The notes below the pieces were generated by a model. It saw only the letters and a list, made by a program, of their open reading frames with translations. It ran no database searches and was not told the DNA's origin. From Aptenodytes patagonicus (Eukaryota > Chordata > Aves > Sphenisciformes > Spheniscidae), in assembly GCF_965638725.1 (NCBI RefSeq), contig NC_134970.1, positions 2,237,001 to 2,301,000 of the forward strand: DNA of 64,000 bases, in the 5' to 3' direction. Numbering within the stretch: the first letter of the stretch is position 1; every line of letters begins with the position of its first letter. Below are positions 24,501 through 33,300 of the stretch, piece after piece. A program made the position numbers and the translations under genes.

Positions 24501-26573
24501 GCATGCAAAGCTTATGGTGTCCCCGGGCCTGTAGAAATAGTGAGCAGCGGGTACTCTCTTCCCATGCCGGATGTGTGGCAACGGACATAGGGTAGCTGGA
24601 AAAGGGAGAGAAATAAAACATTGTTTACCTACACAGCTCTCAAGCTGTTCCTGCCTGTGATGGTTGCCGTGTTGATGGTGTCCCATTGATGCAGCCCATT
24701 GATCCCTGAGTGATGGGACACAGCGGAGGCTGCAGCCAGGGCGAGTGCTCCCGGGGCTGCAGGGCTCCTCCCTGCACTGCTGGGGGACCCTGCTGCTTCC
24801 TCAGCTGGCAAGAACAGGGTGTCCAGGATTTCATGTCAATCACCTGGTGAGGTCAAAGCCTTTCATGGCCTTTCTGCGTGCTTCTAACCCATCGGCTGGG
24901 GAGCACACCCCCTCGATCCGATCCAACCTGGGGAAATGCTGGCAGGACTGTCCAGGACCGACCGAACTGCACTCCAGGGGTCTGTGCTACCTGGGGCAGG
25001 CAGCTGTGCGAGAGAGCCAGGCAGAGGGTGCACAGCGTGGGCTGGGGGTGCCATGCCATGCTGCCCATGACACCACCGTGACGGTGTGGGGATGGACCCA
25101 CGCCAGCGAGGGCAAAGCCTCTGCTGCACCTGACAAGGGACCTGCCCATGAACCTGCTGGTGTGCTTCCAGGGGTACCTGGGGGTTGTTTGCATTGAGAG
25201 AGAAAGAGAGAGATGGAGAGGCAGACATGCAGAGAGGCGGGCAGGCAGACAGGCATTCAGAACCGCAACCACAGGGAAGTAGCTTTTTGTTCACTAGGCA
25301 AATATTTGCAGTAGATATGGGAATGTAGAAAGAAGGTAAAAGAAACACCTCTTGCTGGTGTAATATCCTTTGGGTTACTGAGTAAAGGGCCACAGTTCTG
25401 TCCCGCTGAGCTGCTCAGGTGCAGCCCATCTCCGCTGCGCCCTTTGCACCCCTTCGCGCAGCTCTGAGGTTGGCTTTGCGGGAGAACCACAGCTCTCTGG
25501 CACCAAACAGCACACGTGAGCAATGACAGTTACTTCCACAAGGCTGGCAAACCAAATGCACATACATCAGCTGAACATATAGAAAACCAAGTATAACAGA
25601 AGAAAATACAACTTGACCTTTTTACAAAGTGTTAACTTAGTGATAATTCTTTTTTTTTTTTAAAAAACATAACCCAACCCTTTGCAGCCACCAATGCTTG
25701 ACTCCCAGCCTGCCACTGAGCCACCGCAGCCAGCTAAGGCAGGAGGGTCAGCCTTTGGTCTCTCAAGACGCCAGTGAATAATTAACATGATTGAGGATAG
25801 AGGCAGAAGTCTTCTCCATACAGTACCAAAGCACTTCTCAAACCTTGCCAGGGCAGCCAGGTTGCAGCACCTACGCTTACAAGACGGGAAGGGATAAACA
25901 AAACCATACTGCAGTGATGGAGCTGAGTTTCTGTAGGTTTTGGCTATCCCGTCCCAAACGAGAGGGCACCTCGGGCTACCTGCCAGGCTTTCGTGCCCTG
26001 CGGGACCAAACATGCCAACCAGCACAGTCCCAATGCATTTCTATACATCACAGCAAGTTTCAACATGACAGAGCTCAAACACAATCTATTATCGGAACAG
26101 GCTTCTTGTCTCACTGCCATAAGATGCCATATCCGTAACCAGCTTTACTTTGGCAGTTTAAACACATAGGTCAAGCCCCTTGTTACAAGAAGCTGAGCAG
26201 GTTGTGAAAGACTCTCCATAGCCTCCCGTAGCGAGGTTATAACTCCATTTCCCCCAGCTGCTGAAGGGCACGGGGTGGCCCCGGTGCTATCCCAGAGGGT
26301 CTTTCTCATTAGTGGAGCAGCTCAGAGGCTCTGTGATGCTCAGGGTCTGGCGTGCCAAGGTCCACCTGGGACCAGCACAGGGCTCCTATCTGCCTCCGCA
26401 GGGAAAAGCAAAAGGATCAGCGAGGAGAGGAGCAGCAATGAAGAAGAGGAGGGCCATGGGAGGAAGGCCTCAGAGGTGCAGACCTGCCGGTCTCCCTTAC
26501 CTTGAGCCCCAGCCGCGGTGGCCAGGAGCAAAGCGGAGCTGCCCAGGAGGCGGAGGGCGAAGGCGAGCACCAT
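3478..26573 (-). CDS. Gene E: complement receptor 1-like, 30 CCP membrane receptor
   Basis: Thirty-seven coding exons sum to 5,787 nt (about 1,928 residues): signal peptide, 30 intact CCPs, a 10-residue stalk, a membrane segment and a short basic tail. No second signal peptide or internal membrane exon was seen, so I read one gene. Nearly all CCPs are single phase-1 exons of 180-195 nt; five a-to-k modules include CCPs split across two exons at a Gly codon, as in mammalian CR1/CR2. Domain order is d,j,d,b,j,d,b,e,a,k,c,d,a,k,c,j,d,b,e,b,a,k,c,b,a,k,d,b,j,d. The recurring a-k-c block resembles the long homologous repeats of CR1. Expected role: surface binding of C3b/C4b fragments and convertase control (inferred from family). 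Two further CCP exons are dead. Splice choice at CCP8 and the extent of the cytoplasmic end are uncertain. Confidence 0.82.
3723..3752 (-). CDS. Gene E exon 36: short stalk
   Basis: A 30-nt phase-1 exon encoding TSRKSGSVGL, with acceptor CCCTTCAG and donor GTAAGC. It is a Ser/Gly hinge between the last CCP and the membrane. Confidence 0.7.
3986..4165 (-). CDS. Gene E exon 35: CCP30 (d-type)
   Basis: IRCVFPEVQGVKKAIKGN through WDPPVPACK, 180 nt, donor GTGAGT. This is the membrane-proximal CCP. Confidence 0.82.
5811..5993 (-). CDS. Gene E exon 34: CCP29 (j-type)
   Basis: VKCLHPPNITNGKLKGNI through WSQPPPQCK, 183 nt. Confidence 0.82.
6293..6475 (-). CDS. Gene E exon 33: CCP28 (b-type)
   Basis: LRCSKPADIAHGSFSGPA through WSHPSPVCQ, 183 nt, donor GTGTGT. 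It follows the two dead exons and is intact. Confidence 0.8.
7026..7200 (-). pseudogene. Dead d-type CCP exon of gene E
   Basis: The acceptor and the start (GCVSPGVGNGKAIRLESL, then RPGDIIT) resemble d-type exons. The second Cys of the fold is missing (TVEGN where paralogues have TFECN). A frameshift lies before the last strand, so the DPPLPVCER ending falls in another frame. The donor position reads GAAAGC instead of GTAAGT. Confidence 0.75.
7421..7730 (-). pseudogene. Dead j-type CCP exon of gene E, split by a CR1 insertion
   Basis: The exon keeps its acceptor (CTCTTTCAG) and donor (GTGTGTTT). It reads VKCLPPP at one end and SITNGEHSSHFSDTF to WSHPLPRCE at the other, with all four Cys. Between the halves sit 122 bp of CR1 LINE tail plus a 5-bp duplication of TTGGA. 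The 127-bp gain breaks the frame, and the open frame stops inside the insert. Since the exon is phase 1 on both sides, skipping it keeps the rest of gene E in frame. If spliced in, it would act as a poison exon. Confidence 0.85.
7585..7706 (-). mobile_element. CR1 LINE 3' fragment inside a CCP exon
   Basis: On the minus strand it reads TGGTTGGACGGGGCTCTGAG, then GGTTGGACTAGATGGCC and ends in ATTCTATGATTCTATGATTC-type repeats, the standard 3' end of avian CR1. It is flanked by TTGGA on both sides (7580-7584 and 7707-7711), so the insertion point is exact. It is 5'-truncated, like most CR1 copies. Confidence 0.9.
8367..8546 (-). CDS. Gene E exon 32: CCP27 (d-type)
   Basis: VVCPVPQIQNGRVSVLKY through WDPPVPVCKQ, 180 nt, donor GTAAGT. 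Confidence 0.82.
9290..9375 (-). CDS. Gene E exon 31: CCP26 3' half
   Basis: HRLVGVSHRRCETFGPD through WSGVLPICQ, 86 nt. No c-type exon follows here, unlike the other three blocks. Confidence 0.82.
9945..10044 (-). CDS. Gene E exon 30: CCP26 5' half (k-type)
   Basis: KQCKYPETPKNGRVVVLTD through VSYTCEEG, 100 nt. Confidence 0.82.
10296..10487 (-). CDS. Gene E exon 29: CCP25 (a-type)
   Basis: GGCGAPPNLTFAELTEEY then QYSCQPGYMRHPG and WSEALAFCK, 192 nt. It opens the last block. Confidence 0.82.
10725..10907 (-). CDS. Gene E exon 28: CCP24 (b-type)
   Basis: LQCPSPPNIDKGKHNSQD through WSLPLPQCA, 183 nt, donor GTACAC. Confidence 0.8.
11407..11769. repeat. 363-bp near-identical tract around CCP23
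   Basis: Shared with 16079-16441 at an offset of 4,672 bp. I count about five differences. It covers the whole c-type exon and parts of both introns. Confidence 0.88.
11449..11643 (-). CDS. Gene E exon 27: CCP23 (c-type)
   Basis: Near-identical twin of CCP15, 195 nt, with GHLLAG. It lies inside the 363-bp shared tract. Confidence 0.82.
11880..11971 (-). CDS. Gene E exon 26: CCP22 3' half
   Basis: HRLVGASQRHCVISSSGT through WSGDVPVCQ, 92 nt, two codons longer than its paralogues. Confidence 0.82.
12673..12772 (-). CDS. Gene E exon 25: CCP22 5' half (k-type)
   Basis: EKCDHPGEPENGRVIATTD through VNYTCNEG, 100 nt, phase-2 end. Confidence 0.82.
12947..13138 (-). CDS. Gene E exon 24: CCP21 (a-type)
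   Basis: AGCGTPTTLFFAELNKEY then KYTCRPGYIKHPQ and WSEAQEFCK, 192 nt, donor GTATGT. It opens the third block. Confidence 0.82.
13746..13928 (-). CDS. Gene E exon 23: CCP20 (b-type)
   Basis: LPCPPPPVIAHATHSAEL through WSLPYPRCA, 183 nt, donor GTGGGG. It ends the second block. Confidence 0.8.
14115..14297 (-). CDS. Gene E exon 22: CCP19 (e-type)
   Basis: ITCTSPNVQNGEVAEGQR with VTFQCRPGYVLWGS and WAPAVPTCEP, 183 nt. It is the closest relative of CCP8. Confidence 0.82.
14449..14631 (-). CDS. Gene E exon 21: CCP18 (b-type)
   Basis: LQCPSPPNIKNGQHESKD through WSIPYPRCE, 183 nt. Confidence 0.82.
15160..15339 (-). CDS. Gene E exon 20: CCP17 (d-type)
   Basis: TGCKRPEIANGRTTGLET through WDPPVPICEK, 180 nt, donor GTAAGT. 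Confidence 0.82.
15690..15872 (-). CDS. Gene E exon 19: CCP16 (j-type)
   Basis: VKCPPPPGIANGNHSGQS through WSRPRPRCE, 183 nt. The donor opens directly into a short GT microsatellite. Confidence 0.82.
16079..16441. repeat. 363-bp near-identical tract around CCP15
   Basis: Partner of 11407-11769. The homology stops sharply on both sides, while neighbouring exons of the two blocks are clearly more diverged. Confidence 0.88.
16121..16315 (-). CDS. Gene E exon 18: CCP15 (c-type)
   Basis: ITCDPPPDIPHGRHSG through GVWSGPPPRCG, 195 nt. It matches CCP23 (11449-11643) except for GHPLAG versus GHLLAG, and the match continues into both introns. Confidence 0.82.
16891..16976 (-). CDS. Gene E exon 17: CCP14 3' half
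   Basis: YKLVGGSQRTCEVSGT through WSGDAPVCQ, 86 nt. Confidence 0.82.
17150..17249 (-). CDS. Gene E exon 16: CCP14 5' half (k-type)
   Basis: KQCANLGDPENGRAVVLTD through VNYTCDEG, 100 nt, phase-2 end in a Gly codon. Confidence 0.82.
17421..17612 (-). CDS. Gene E exon 15: CCP13 (a-type)
   Basis: AGCNAPTRLAFAELKEPY then EYVCRPGYTWHPG and WSAALEFCK, 192 nt. It opens the second, longest block. Confidence 0.82.
17718..17897 (-). CDS. Gene E exon 14: CCP12 (d-type)
   Basis: ARCPVPQVKNGRIVSPRT through WEPPVPVCEQ, 180 nt, donor GTAAGT. Confidence 0.82.
18286..18480 (-). CDS. Gene E exon 13: CCP11 (c-type)
   Basis: IPCEPPPDIPNGKHTG through GVWSGPPPQCG, 195 nt, with the two extra residues of the c class before VWSG. 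Confidence 0.82.
18481..19457 (-). other. Intron between CCP10 and CCP11
   Basis: Nearly 1 kb with no CCP remnant or recognisable repeat seen. Confidence 0.4.
19458..19543 (-). CDS. Gene E exon 12: CCP10 3' half
   Basis: HRLIGQSRRRCEIAGG through WSGDIPTCQ, 86 nt. It enters in phase 2 and leaves in phase 1, completing the CCP begun in exon 11. Confidence 0.82.
19880..19979 (-). CDS. Gene E exon 11: CCP10 5' half (k-type)
   Basis: KQCSHPGEPVNGKIISLTD through VVYSCEEG, 100 nt, ending in phase 2 inside a Gly codon (GG, then GTAAGT). This split is the hallmark of the k class. Confidence 0.82.
20234..20425 (-). CDS. Gene E exon 10: CCP9 (a-type)
   Basis: GCGAPTRLHFAELNEEHK then QYTCRPGYAKHPG and WSEALEFCK, 192 nt. 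It opens the first a-k-c block. Confidence 0.82.
20723..20947 (-). CDS. Gene E exon 9: CCP8 (e-type), donor uncertain
   Basis: ATICINPHIENGKQ through SWHPSVPVC with VTFQCHDGYSL in the middle. Two phase-1 donors are possible. One is a weak GTAGAC right after the last Cys (exon 20771-20947). The other, GTAAAT, lies further on and adds a 16-residue linker that ends PELP. The total model stays in frame either way. Confidence 0.7.
21232..21414 (-). CDS. Gene E exon 8: CCP7 (b-type)
   Basis: Copy of CCP4 at an offset of 1,555 bp, 183 nt. Reads VRPCPMPPGVRNGNH to NWSQPSPRCE. Confidence 0.82.
21606..21785 (-). CDS. Gene E exon 7: CCP6 (d-type)
   Basis: Copy of CCP3 at an offset of 1,555 bp, 180 nt, intact borders. 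Confidence 0.82.
21958..22140 (-). CDS. Gene E exon 6: CCP5 (j-type)
   Basis: Copy of CCP2 at an offset of 1,555 bp. The splice borders and all four Cys are kept. Confidence 0.82.
22158..22716. other. Spacer between the two 996-bp copies
   Basis: I see no CCP remnant, repeat family or coding signal in these 559 bases. Confidence 0.5.
22787..22969 (-). CDS. Gene E exon 5: CCP4 (b-type)
   Basis: VRPCPMPPGVRNGNHNGQ through NWSQPGPRCE, 183 nt, donor GTGCGT. It differs from copy 21232-21414 by only a few residues (for example KADF versus KAFF and PGP versus PSP). Confidence 0.82.
23161..23340 (-). CDS. Gene E exon 4: CCP3 (d-type)
   Basis: TGCEIPEVQNGKVYGLQS through WDPPVLTCER, four Cys, 180 nt, acceptor CTGCAG, donor GTGAGT. 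It is duplicated at 21606-21785. Confidence 0.82.
23513..23695 (-). CDS. Gene E exon 3: CCP2 (j-type)
   Basis: VTCPQPPNIANGLHSGQS through LWSKPLPRCK, four Cys, 183 nt. It lies in the second copy of the 996-bp duplication; the encoded CCP matches that of 21958-22140 throughout the part compared. Confidence 0.82.
24413..24595 (-). CDS. Gene E exon 2: CCP1 (d-type)
   Basis: Reads TLCPLPHIRHGKRV to WSPPLPVCKK with four Cys. The acceptor is TTTTCCAG. The donor is GCAAGT rather than the GTAAGT of its paralogues, so this would be a GC-AG intron. Length is 183 nt, phase 1 to 1. Confidence 0.78.
24596..26500 (-). other. Intron 1 of gene E
   Basis: 1.9 kb. It holds a short purine tract with GAGA repeats near 25190-25260 and an A/T run near 25650. 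No hidden CCP exon was found on the minus strand. Confidence 0.4.
26501..26573 (-). CDS. Gene E exon 1: signal peptide
   Basis: The ATG is at 26573, with 24 codons plus one base. MVLAFALRLLGSSALLLATA shows an Arg then a Leu-rich core and ends near AAGAQ. The donor is GTAAGG. It joins exon 2 in phase 1. Confidence 0.8.
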
Positions 26574-27352
26574 GCTCCGGTCCCCAGCGCAGACTGCAGC
26601 TCCCAGGGGGCTGTGGGAAGATATAGGCACCCCAGTTCCCCCTGCCACCCCCCGCATGCGGAAGGAGCTGCAGCTGCGGGGCTTCCCGGGGCTGCGGGAC
26701 AGGAACCCGTGGGCTCCCTAGCACAGGGTGGGCGCAGCCACCACCCCCGGGGAGGCTGCAGGTCCCACACACTGCTTCTGCTGCTATTTTTGGCAGGGGA
26801 TGATGGGCCCCTGGTACCCACCGCGTGGCCCACGGGGATCTGTGAAAGAGGGGTGGGTGCAGGCACGGTGCTGTTAGCCAAACTGTGCCCTCGGTCAAGA
26901 GCATCCTCGGTTAGGGGAAGTGACCCACGCTCTGCCACAAGTCCCCAGGCGGTGATGGCAGCCCTTCCCATGAACCAGCTGAAGGGGCACGGCTTGCCTG
27001 CCCGGCTACGGGAAGGGCAGAGCGGGGCATTCCCTCCTCCCACACACGTGGGACACGTCTGTCCCTCGGGGCCGTGGGTACTCGGGCCGGGAGGTGCAGT
27101 GTGCAGCCCAGCCCCGCACACTGCCCTGCAGCTGTGGACCCGAATCCTCCTGACCTGACCCTGGCTGCTCCGGGACTCATCCAAGCTGGCACCATCCCTC
27201 GCTGCTGGCTGGAAGAATAACAATCCACAGACAGGACTTTTTGATGTAGAAGCAGCCGCAGCAACCTCCAGCTCCCCACCTCACATAGCGGAGGATGCTT
27301 TCTGAGCCTAAAACAAGCAGCAAGACATGCGTTACTCAAGGTTTTTATCCCT

Positions 27353-27358
27353 TTTATT
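27353..27358 (-). terminator. Poly(A) signal, likely gene D
   Basis: AATAAA on the minus strand, about 2.9 kb past the gene D stop and 0.8 kb before the gene E start. The AT-rich sequence that precedes it looks like a long 3' UTR carrying an LTR fossil. Confidence 0.5.
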
Positions 27359-30296
27359 GACAGAGAGCTTCCAATACGTACATATCCAACATTTATACTT
27401 CAGAATTGCACTTGACTGGTTACACTCAGATTATAAAGTAAAATTATGTACAACTCAATTACAAACACAGTAGATAAGCCCTCTTCAATGGTAAATTTTG
27501 GTGACGACACCCGTAAGCTATGTCACAGCATTCACAGTTCCTTCTATTTGGTTGCAGGGAGATCATTTCAAGCTGATCCCCAAATCAGGTGTTAAATCAT
27601 TTGGAAAAACCACTCTGGACTATGCAGTAGGAACAATTGTGTTGGGATTAAAATAACAGAACAGAACACAACACTAAGCTACGAGGCTTTACATTCGTGT
27701 TTTGTTCATCTAGCCACTCACATGGCTTATGGTAAGAGATATATAAAAATAACCAACAATCTGCAAGTGCTTGTTCTGCAAGACTGGCTTCCGAAAACAG
27801 TATCTCACGGTGCCCCAGTGACAGCTGAGCAGGATAGTGCTCTGATGGGAAGGGAGAACTTTGTGGGTCTGTTTGGAACAAGACTAACGTGTTGATGGAA
27901 ATGGCTATTTGTGGTTTTCCCTGTAATTAGATGCATGTTCCTGTTAACAGGAAAGCACTGGTGAAAATGCAGAAACAAAAAGTATGTAGTAGACACGTTT
28001 TGAATACTTCCCATTCCCAACTGCGCATCATGAGAAGCCCACAGATGGGTCATTTACCTCTGCATCAGACAAAACCCTGAACCTCAAAATCTTGCTTTAC
28101 CAGCTTGGTTTGGAAAAAGGGTTTTGTTCCTCTCTCTCTGTTTTAGTTTTCATTACAATTTATTATTATTATTATTTCAAGTATTAAACTGTTCTTATCT
28201 CAACCCACGAGTTTTCTCACTTTTACCCTTCCAATTCTCTCCCCCATCCCACCCGGGTGGGGGGAGTGAGCCAGCGGCTGTGTGGTGCTTATTTGCCAAC
28301 TGGGCTTAAACCATGACAGTCCTTTTTGGCACCCAACGTGGGGCTTGAAGGGTTCAAAAAGAAAAAACCAAGTGATGCAACTGCTCACCCCCTGCCAACT
28401 GACACGCAGTCAGTCCCCAAGCAGCGATTGCTGCCCCCCGGCCAACTCCCTCCAGCTTATATACTGAACATGACGTTGTATGGTATGGAACATCCCTGTG
28501 GGCAGTTTGGGTCAGCTGTCCTGGCTGTGCCCCCTCCCAGCTTCTTGTGCACCTCCTTGCCGGCAGAGTATGGGAAGCTGAAAAGTCCTTGACTTAGCAT
28601 AAACACTGCTTAGCCACAACTAAAACATCACTGTGTTATCACATTATTCTCATGCTAAATCCAAAACACAGCACTGTACCAGCTACTAGGAAGAAAATTA
28701 ACCCTATCCCAGCCGAAACCAGGACAGACACCAACACCACAACGTGGGCTTTCTATCAGCCAAACAAATCAAGGGCACTTTTGCCTGTATCTTTGGTTTA
28801 GACAAGGTGAGTGAGGTCCCATCATCTGAGCTGTCCTCGTGGCACTGCTAAAGCCTGAATCGAGTTGGGGATTCACCTCTATCCACCCTCGCAAACCGTC
28901 CTCAACACAACACTCAACTAGGTCAGGTTAGACAGGATGAAAACAAAGTGCACAAAAGATGTGAGGTTTGTGTCCCGTTCCCCACAAAGGAGTAAATTAA
29001 GCCTTTGGCTTGATGTGCATCTGCGCCTACTTTGGGTGCGTCAGAGCAACAGTCACCCTGTGCAGCCACCCACCAGCCCTGCCGCGAGCGGAGCAAGAGG
29101 CCAAAACCCTGCTTTTCCTCCCCAGCATCACAGCAGGCCCAAGGCGTCCTGGGGCTGAGCTGGGTTCGGGGTGCACAGCACCACCTGAAAAAGCCTTTTA
29201 AGTGCAAATTCAGACAGCGATTCCCTGCCATCAGCGTCGCCGCAGGCAGGTGGCATTTGAGCAGAAAGTGAAAAGGTTGACACGCAGCAACTTTCTGATG
29301 TTGTGTGGCATCTGCCAAGACACCTGCAAGTTCTGCATTTGGCCCGGACACCACCTGCCTGCGGACGAGCTCCGCTGCCCCTGAGCACCCACCCAGCTGG
29401 GTTCCTCCCGGGGCTTTCAGCCCACTGAAAGCTTCACCACTTCGAGAGAAGCATTGAGTCACTGCAGAGACAGGAAGGGTGTTTCCGCAAAGTACTTGCG
29501 GAGAAGCCTCGGTGTGATACAAAGACAGTGCCAGAGCAGAGACCTTTAGCTGAAGTTTAAAACTAATTTTAGTACATAGAGGAAGAGTCAGAATAGTAGC
29601 TCTTTGCATTAAGGTGTTTAATTTTTTTTCTCTCCGGTAAAATTACTGATCTGTAAGGATTGCCATTTGTACAACGATTCAGACTTGCCTTGAACTAACG
29701 GCTACAACTGCGCTTTTATATGAACACTTTCATTGCTTTCAGTAGCCACAGATAACACTCGACTTATGCATCCTATTTGTATCAAACTTAATTTTCTCAA
29801 GTATATATCATTCACATGAAGACATTCACCATTAATGCTCTCAGCAGCAGCAGCAGCACTTTTCACCTCAGGACACTTAAGCAACCCGTGAACCCTGATC
29901 AGGACCAGGCACGACATGACCTTAGTGGTGCTGAAAAATGGAACATGTGGAGGTACCCAAAATGCACCATTTTCTTGAGTCTACTCTATTGCAGCGCGAA
30001 GGTCTTTGGCATCATTGCAACTTAACGTGGGGATAACTGTACTTGATTTCTGATCAGCGTTCTCAGCTGGGTGGCAGAGAGCTGCCCAGCCCAGCCCAGC
30101 CCCGTGCACGAGCTGCTGCGGCCAAAGTGCGAGTGCTTCATGGGCAGTGGCAGGGAGCGTCTGAGCTTTGTCATCCAATGTCAGCTGGTTGCAGATTCAA
30201 GGCCAATTTCACAGGCGGGAAAAGCAGAGCACTGGGATCAGCGTGATCAAGTCCAACACGTCTACAGGTGCCTCCCCACTGTGCCCGTTCCCTAAT
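27359..30296 (-). other. Probable long 3' UTR of gene D
   Basis: No CCP exon, stalk or other coding signal was seen between the gene D stop and the AATAAA at 27353. An LTR-derived fossil occupies about 28135-28726. Confidence 0.4.
28135..28726 (-). mobile_element. LTR-retroelement fossil, rearranged LTR pieces
   Basis: The minus-strand start TGTCCTGGTTTCGGCTGGGA matches the solo LTR at 36223. The rest of that LTR lies in the opposite orientation beside it, with a short stretch resembling a tRNA primer-binding site between. It is a rearranged endogenous-retrovirus LTR fossil with no coding region. It looks old to moderate in age. The left limit is approximate. Confidence 0.75.
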
Positions 30297-30340
30297 CTAG
30301 ACGTTCATAACCAGCATTGCCAGGAGGAGAGGGAAGATTC
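30297..30340 (-). CDS. Gene D exon 13: hydrophobic C-terminus
   Basis: [14 protein letters not shown] then TAG. The chain ends without a basic cytoplasmic stretch, as in GPI signal sequences. Confidence 0.68.
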
Positions 30341-33300
30341 CTACAAGAGACAAATAAGAAGCTTCAGTCTTCACTCCAAATGTATTCAACTATCTTTTCC
30401 CTCCCTGGTCCCCTTTACCTTTCCCCACCTTTTCACAGCGTGATCTTAAAACAACAACAATATAAACCTGACAACAGACTGTAGTGGAAGGCTTTTAAGC
30501 TTATTTCAAGCAGGACAGACAGGAGACAATAACATAAAGATAGGCAAGAGTGCGGTACAGGGGTTCAGGAATATGTATTACTTACCAACAGTGATCATGT
30601 TCGCTCCATCTGGAAAGGAAGCAAGCCAAAATATGAAACTCAGCACCCATTCAGCACGGTAATTCATCAAACTACACATCATGCAGTATCTCAAATCAGA
30701 GACAATGCACATGGAAGACAATTCAAGCAACACACAGAATGGGACCCCTGCACAGCCCAACTCCACAGATGTTTATCTGTTAAAACACAAATGTATTTAC
30801 CAGGATACATTTCCACTAGCCTGCGAGTCCATGCCACAACCTAATCATGTTCTTTTGGAACTACGTTCTTCAAGAAAGAAGTCTTAAAGGTGCAGGAGCA
30901 GGCTGTCCCCATGTGCCCTAAGAAGAACGGGCAGGGAAGACGACTGGCCTGGCTGAACAGGGAGCTCTTGCTGGGACTCAGGAAAAAGGAGGAGTTTACC
31001 ATTTGTGGAAGAACACAGAATAATGTGTTCAGTTTTGGGCCCCTCACTACAAGAAGGACGTCGAGGTGCTGGAGAGTGTCCAGAGAAGGGCAACGAAGCT
31101 GGTGAGGGGTCTGGAGAACAAGTCCTATGAGGAGCGGCTGAGGGAACTGGGACTGTTTAGCCTGGAGAAAAGGAGGCTCAGGGGAGACCTCATCGCTCTC
31201 TACAACTACCTGACAGGAGGTTGTAGCGGGGTGGGTGTCAGTCTCTTCTCCCACGTAACAAGCGACAGGACGAGAGGAAACGGCCTCAAGTTGTGCCAGG
31301 GGAGGTTTAGACTGGACATGAGGAAAAATTTCTTTACTGAGAGAGTGGTTAAAGATTGGAACAGGCTGCCCAGGGAAGTGGTTGAGTCCCCATCCCTGGA
31401 GGTATTTAAAAGACGTGTAGATGAGGCGCTTAGGGACATGGTTTAGTGGGCATGGTGGTGTTGGGTTGGACTCGATGATCTTAGAGGTCTTTTCCAACCT
31501 TAATGATTCTATGATTCTAGATTTTAACTGAAGCTCTTTCAGGAAGCATCAAAGGCTTACTCCTTAGCAGAATTATCCGATTTGAGGATTCACAGAGGAA
31601 GGAAAAAATAGGTATTTTGAAGACAGAGAGGAGGCAGCAAGAAAGACACAGGAGATGATAGGCACCTCTGCATTCAGGAGTGGGCTTGCTCCAGACTCCC
31701 CGGTGTTGATCTCCTGCAATACACTGAAGAATGGCCGGTCCAACAAGGGTGAAGCCATCATTGCATTTATAAGCTACAGTGGAGCCGTAGACAAAGTCTG
31801 TGCCCTTTGTGCCGTTGTGGATCCCATTTTCAACCGTGGGGGGCTCTTCACAGAGAATGTGAGAAGGCTGTCCTATGGAAGGAATAGCAAGAGTGTCTGA
31901 GTACTTCTCCTAACTGAAAAAGTGGAGAGGTATATGGGGAGAAGGAGGTACAGCCAAACGCCATTTCAGTAGAGAGTTTACCAGTTGTGGCAGAAGGGGC
32001 AGGCGACTCAAGAAGAGTACAGGAATCTCGTTAAGGTCAGGCAGAGAGGAAATGAGAAAGGCAAAAGCCCAGCTAGAACGCAATCTGGCCGCTGTTGTTA
32101 GAGACAACAAAAAATGTTTTTACGAATATATTAATGACAAAAAGAGAGCCAAGGAGACTCTCCATCCTTTATTGGATGCAGGGGGGGAACATTGTCACTG
32201 AGGATGAGGAAAAGGCTGAGGTACTTAATGCCTTCTTTGCCTCAGTCTTTAATAGTCAGACCAGTTATCCTCAGGGTATTCAGCCCCCTGAGCTGAAAGA
32301 CAGGGACGGCGAGCAGGATGAACCCCCCATAATCCAAGAGGAAGCAGTTAACAACCTGCTACGCTACCTGGATGCTCACAAGTCTATGGGGCCGGATGGG
32401 ATCCACCCGAGAGTGCTGAGGGAGCTGGCAGAGGAGCTCACCAAGCCACTCTCCATCATTTATCAGCAGTCCTGGTTAACGGGGGAGGTCCCGGACGACT
32501 GGAGGCTTGCCAATGTGACGCCCATCTACAAGAAGGGCCGGAAGGAGGATCCGGGGAACTACAGGCCTGTCAGCCTGACCTCGGTGCCAGGGAAGATTAT
32601 GGAGCGGTTCATCTTGAGGGGCGCCCACAAGGCATGTGCGGGACAACCAGGGGACAACCCAGCCAGTTCATGAAAGGCAGGTCCTGCTTGATCTGCTTGA
32701 CCAACCTGATCTCCTATGACCAGGTGACCCGCCTAGTGGATGAGGGAAAGGCTGTGGATGTGGTCTACCTGGACTTCAGTAAGGCCTTTGACACCATCTC
32801 CCACAGCATTCTCCTAGAGAAGCTGGCGGCTCACGGCTTAGACAGGTGGACTCTGCACTGGGTCAAAAACTGGCTGGACGGCCGGGCCCAGAGAGTTGTC
32901 ATGAATGGAGTTACATCCACTTGGCGGCCGGTCACGAGCGGTGTTCCCCAGGGCTCAGTTTTGGGGCCAGTTCTGTTTAATATCATTATCAACGATCTGG
33001 ACGAGGGGATCGAGTGCACCCTCAGTCAGTTTGCAGACGACACCAAGTTGGGCGGGAGCGTTGATCTGCTCGAGGGTAGGAAGGCTCTGCAGAGGGACCT
33101 GGACAGGCTGGATCGATGGGCCCAGGCCAACTGTATGAGGTTCAACAAGGCCAAGTGCCGGGTCCTGCACTTCGGCCACAACAACCCCATGCAGCGCTAC
33201 AGGCTTGGGGAAGAGTGGCTGGAAAGCTGCCCAGCAGAGAAGGACCTGGGGGTGCTGGTCGACAGCCGGCTGAACATGAGCCGGCAGTGTGCCCAGGCGG

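Noticed and set aside
26502-27158. 218-codon plus-strand open frame near the gene E start
   Set aside because: Antisense to the signal peptide and promoter, biased composition, no recognisable domain.
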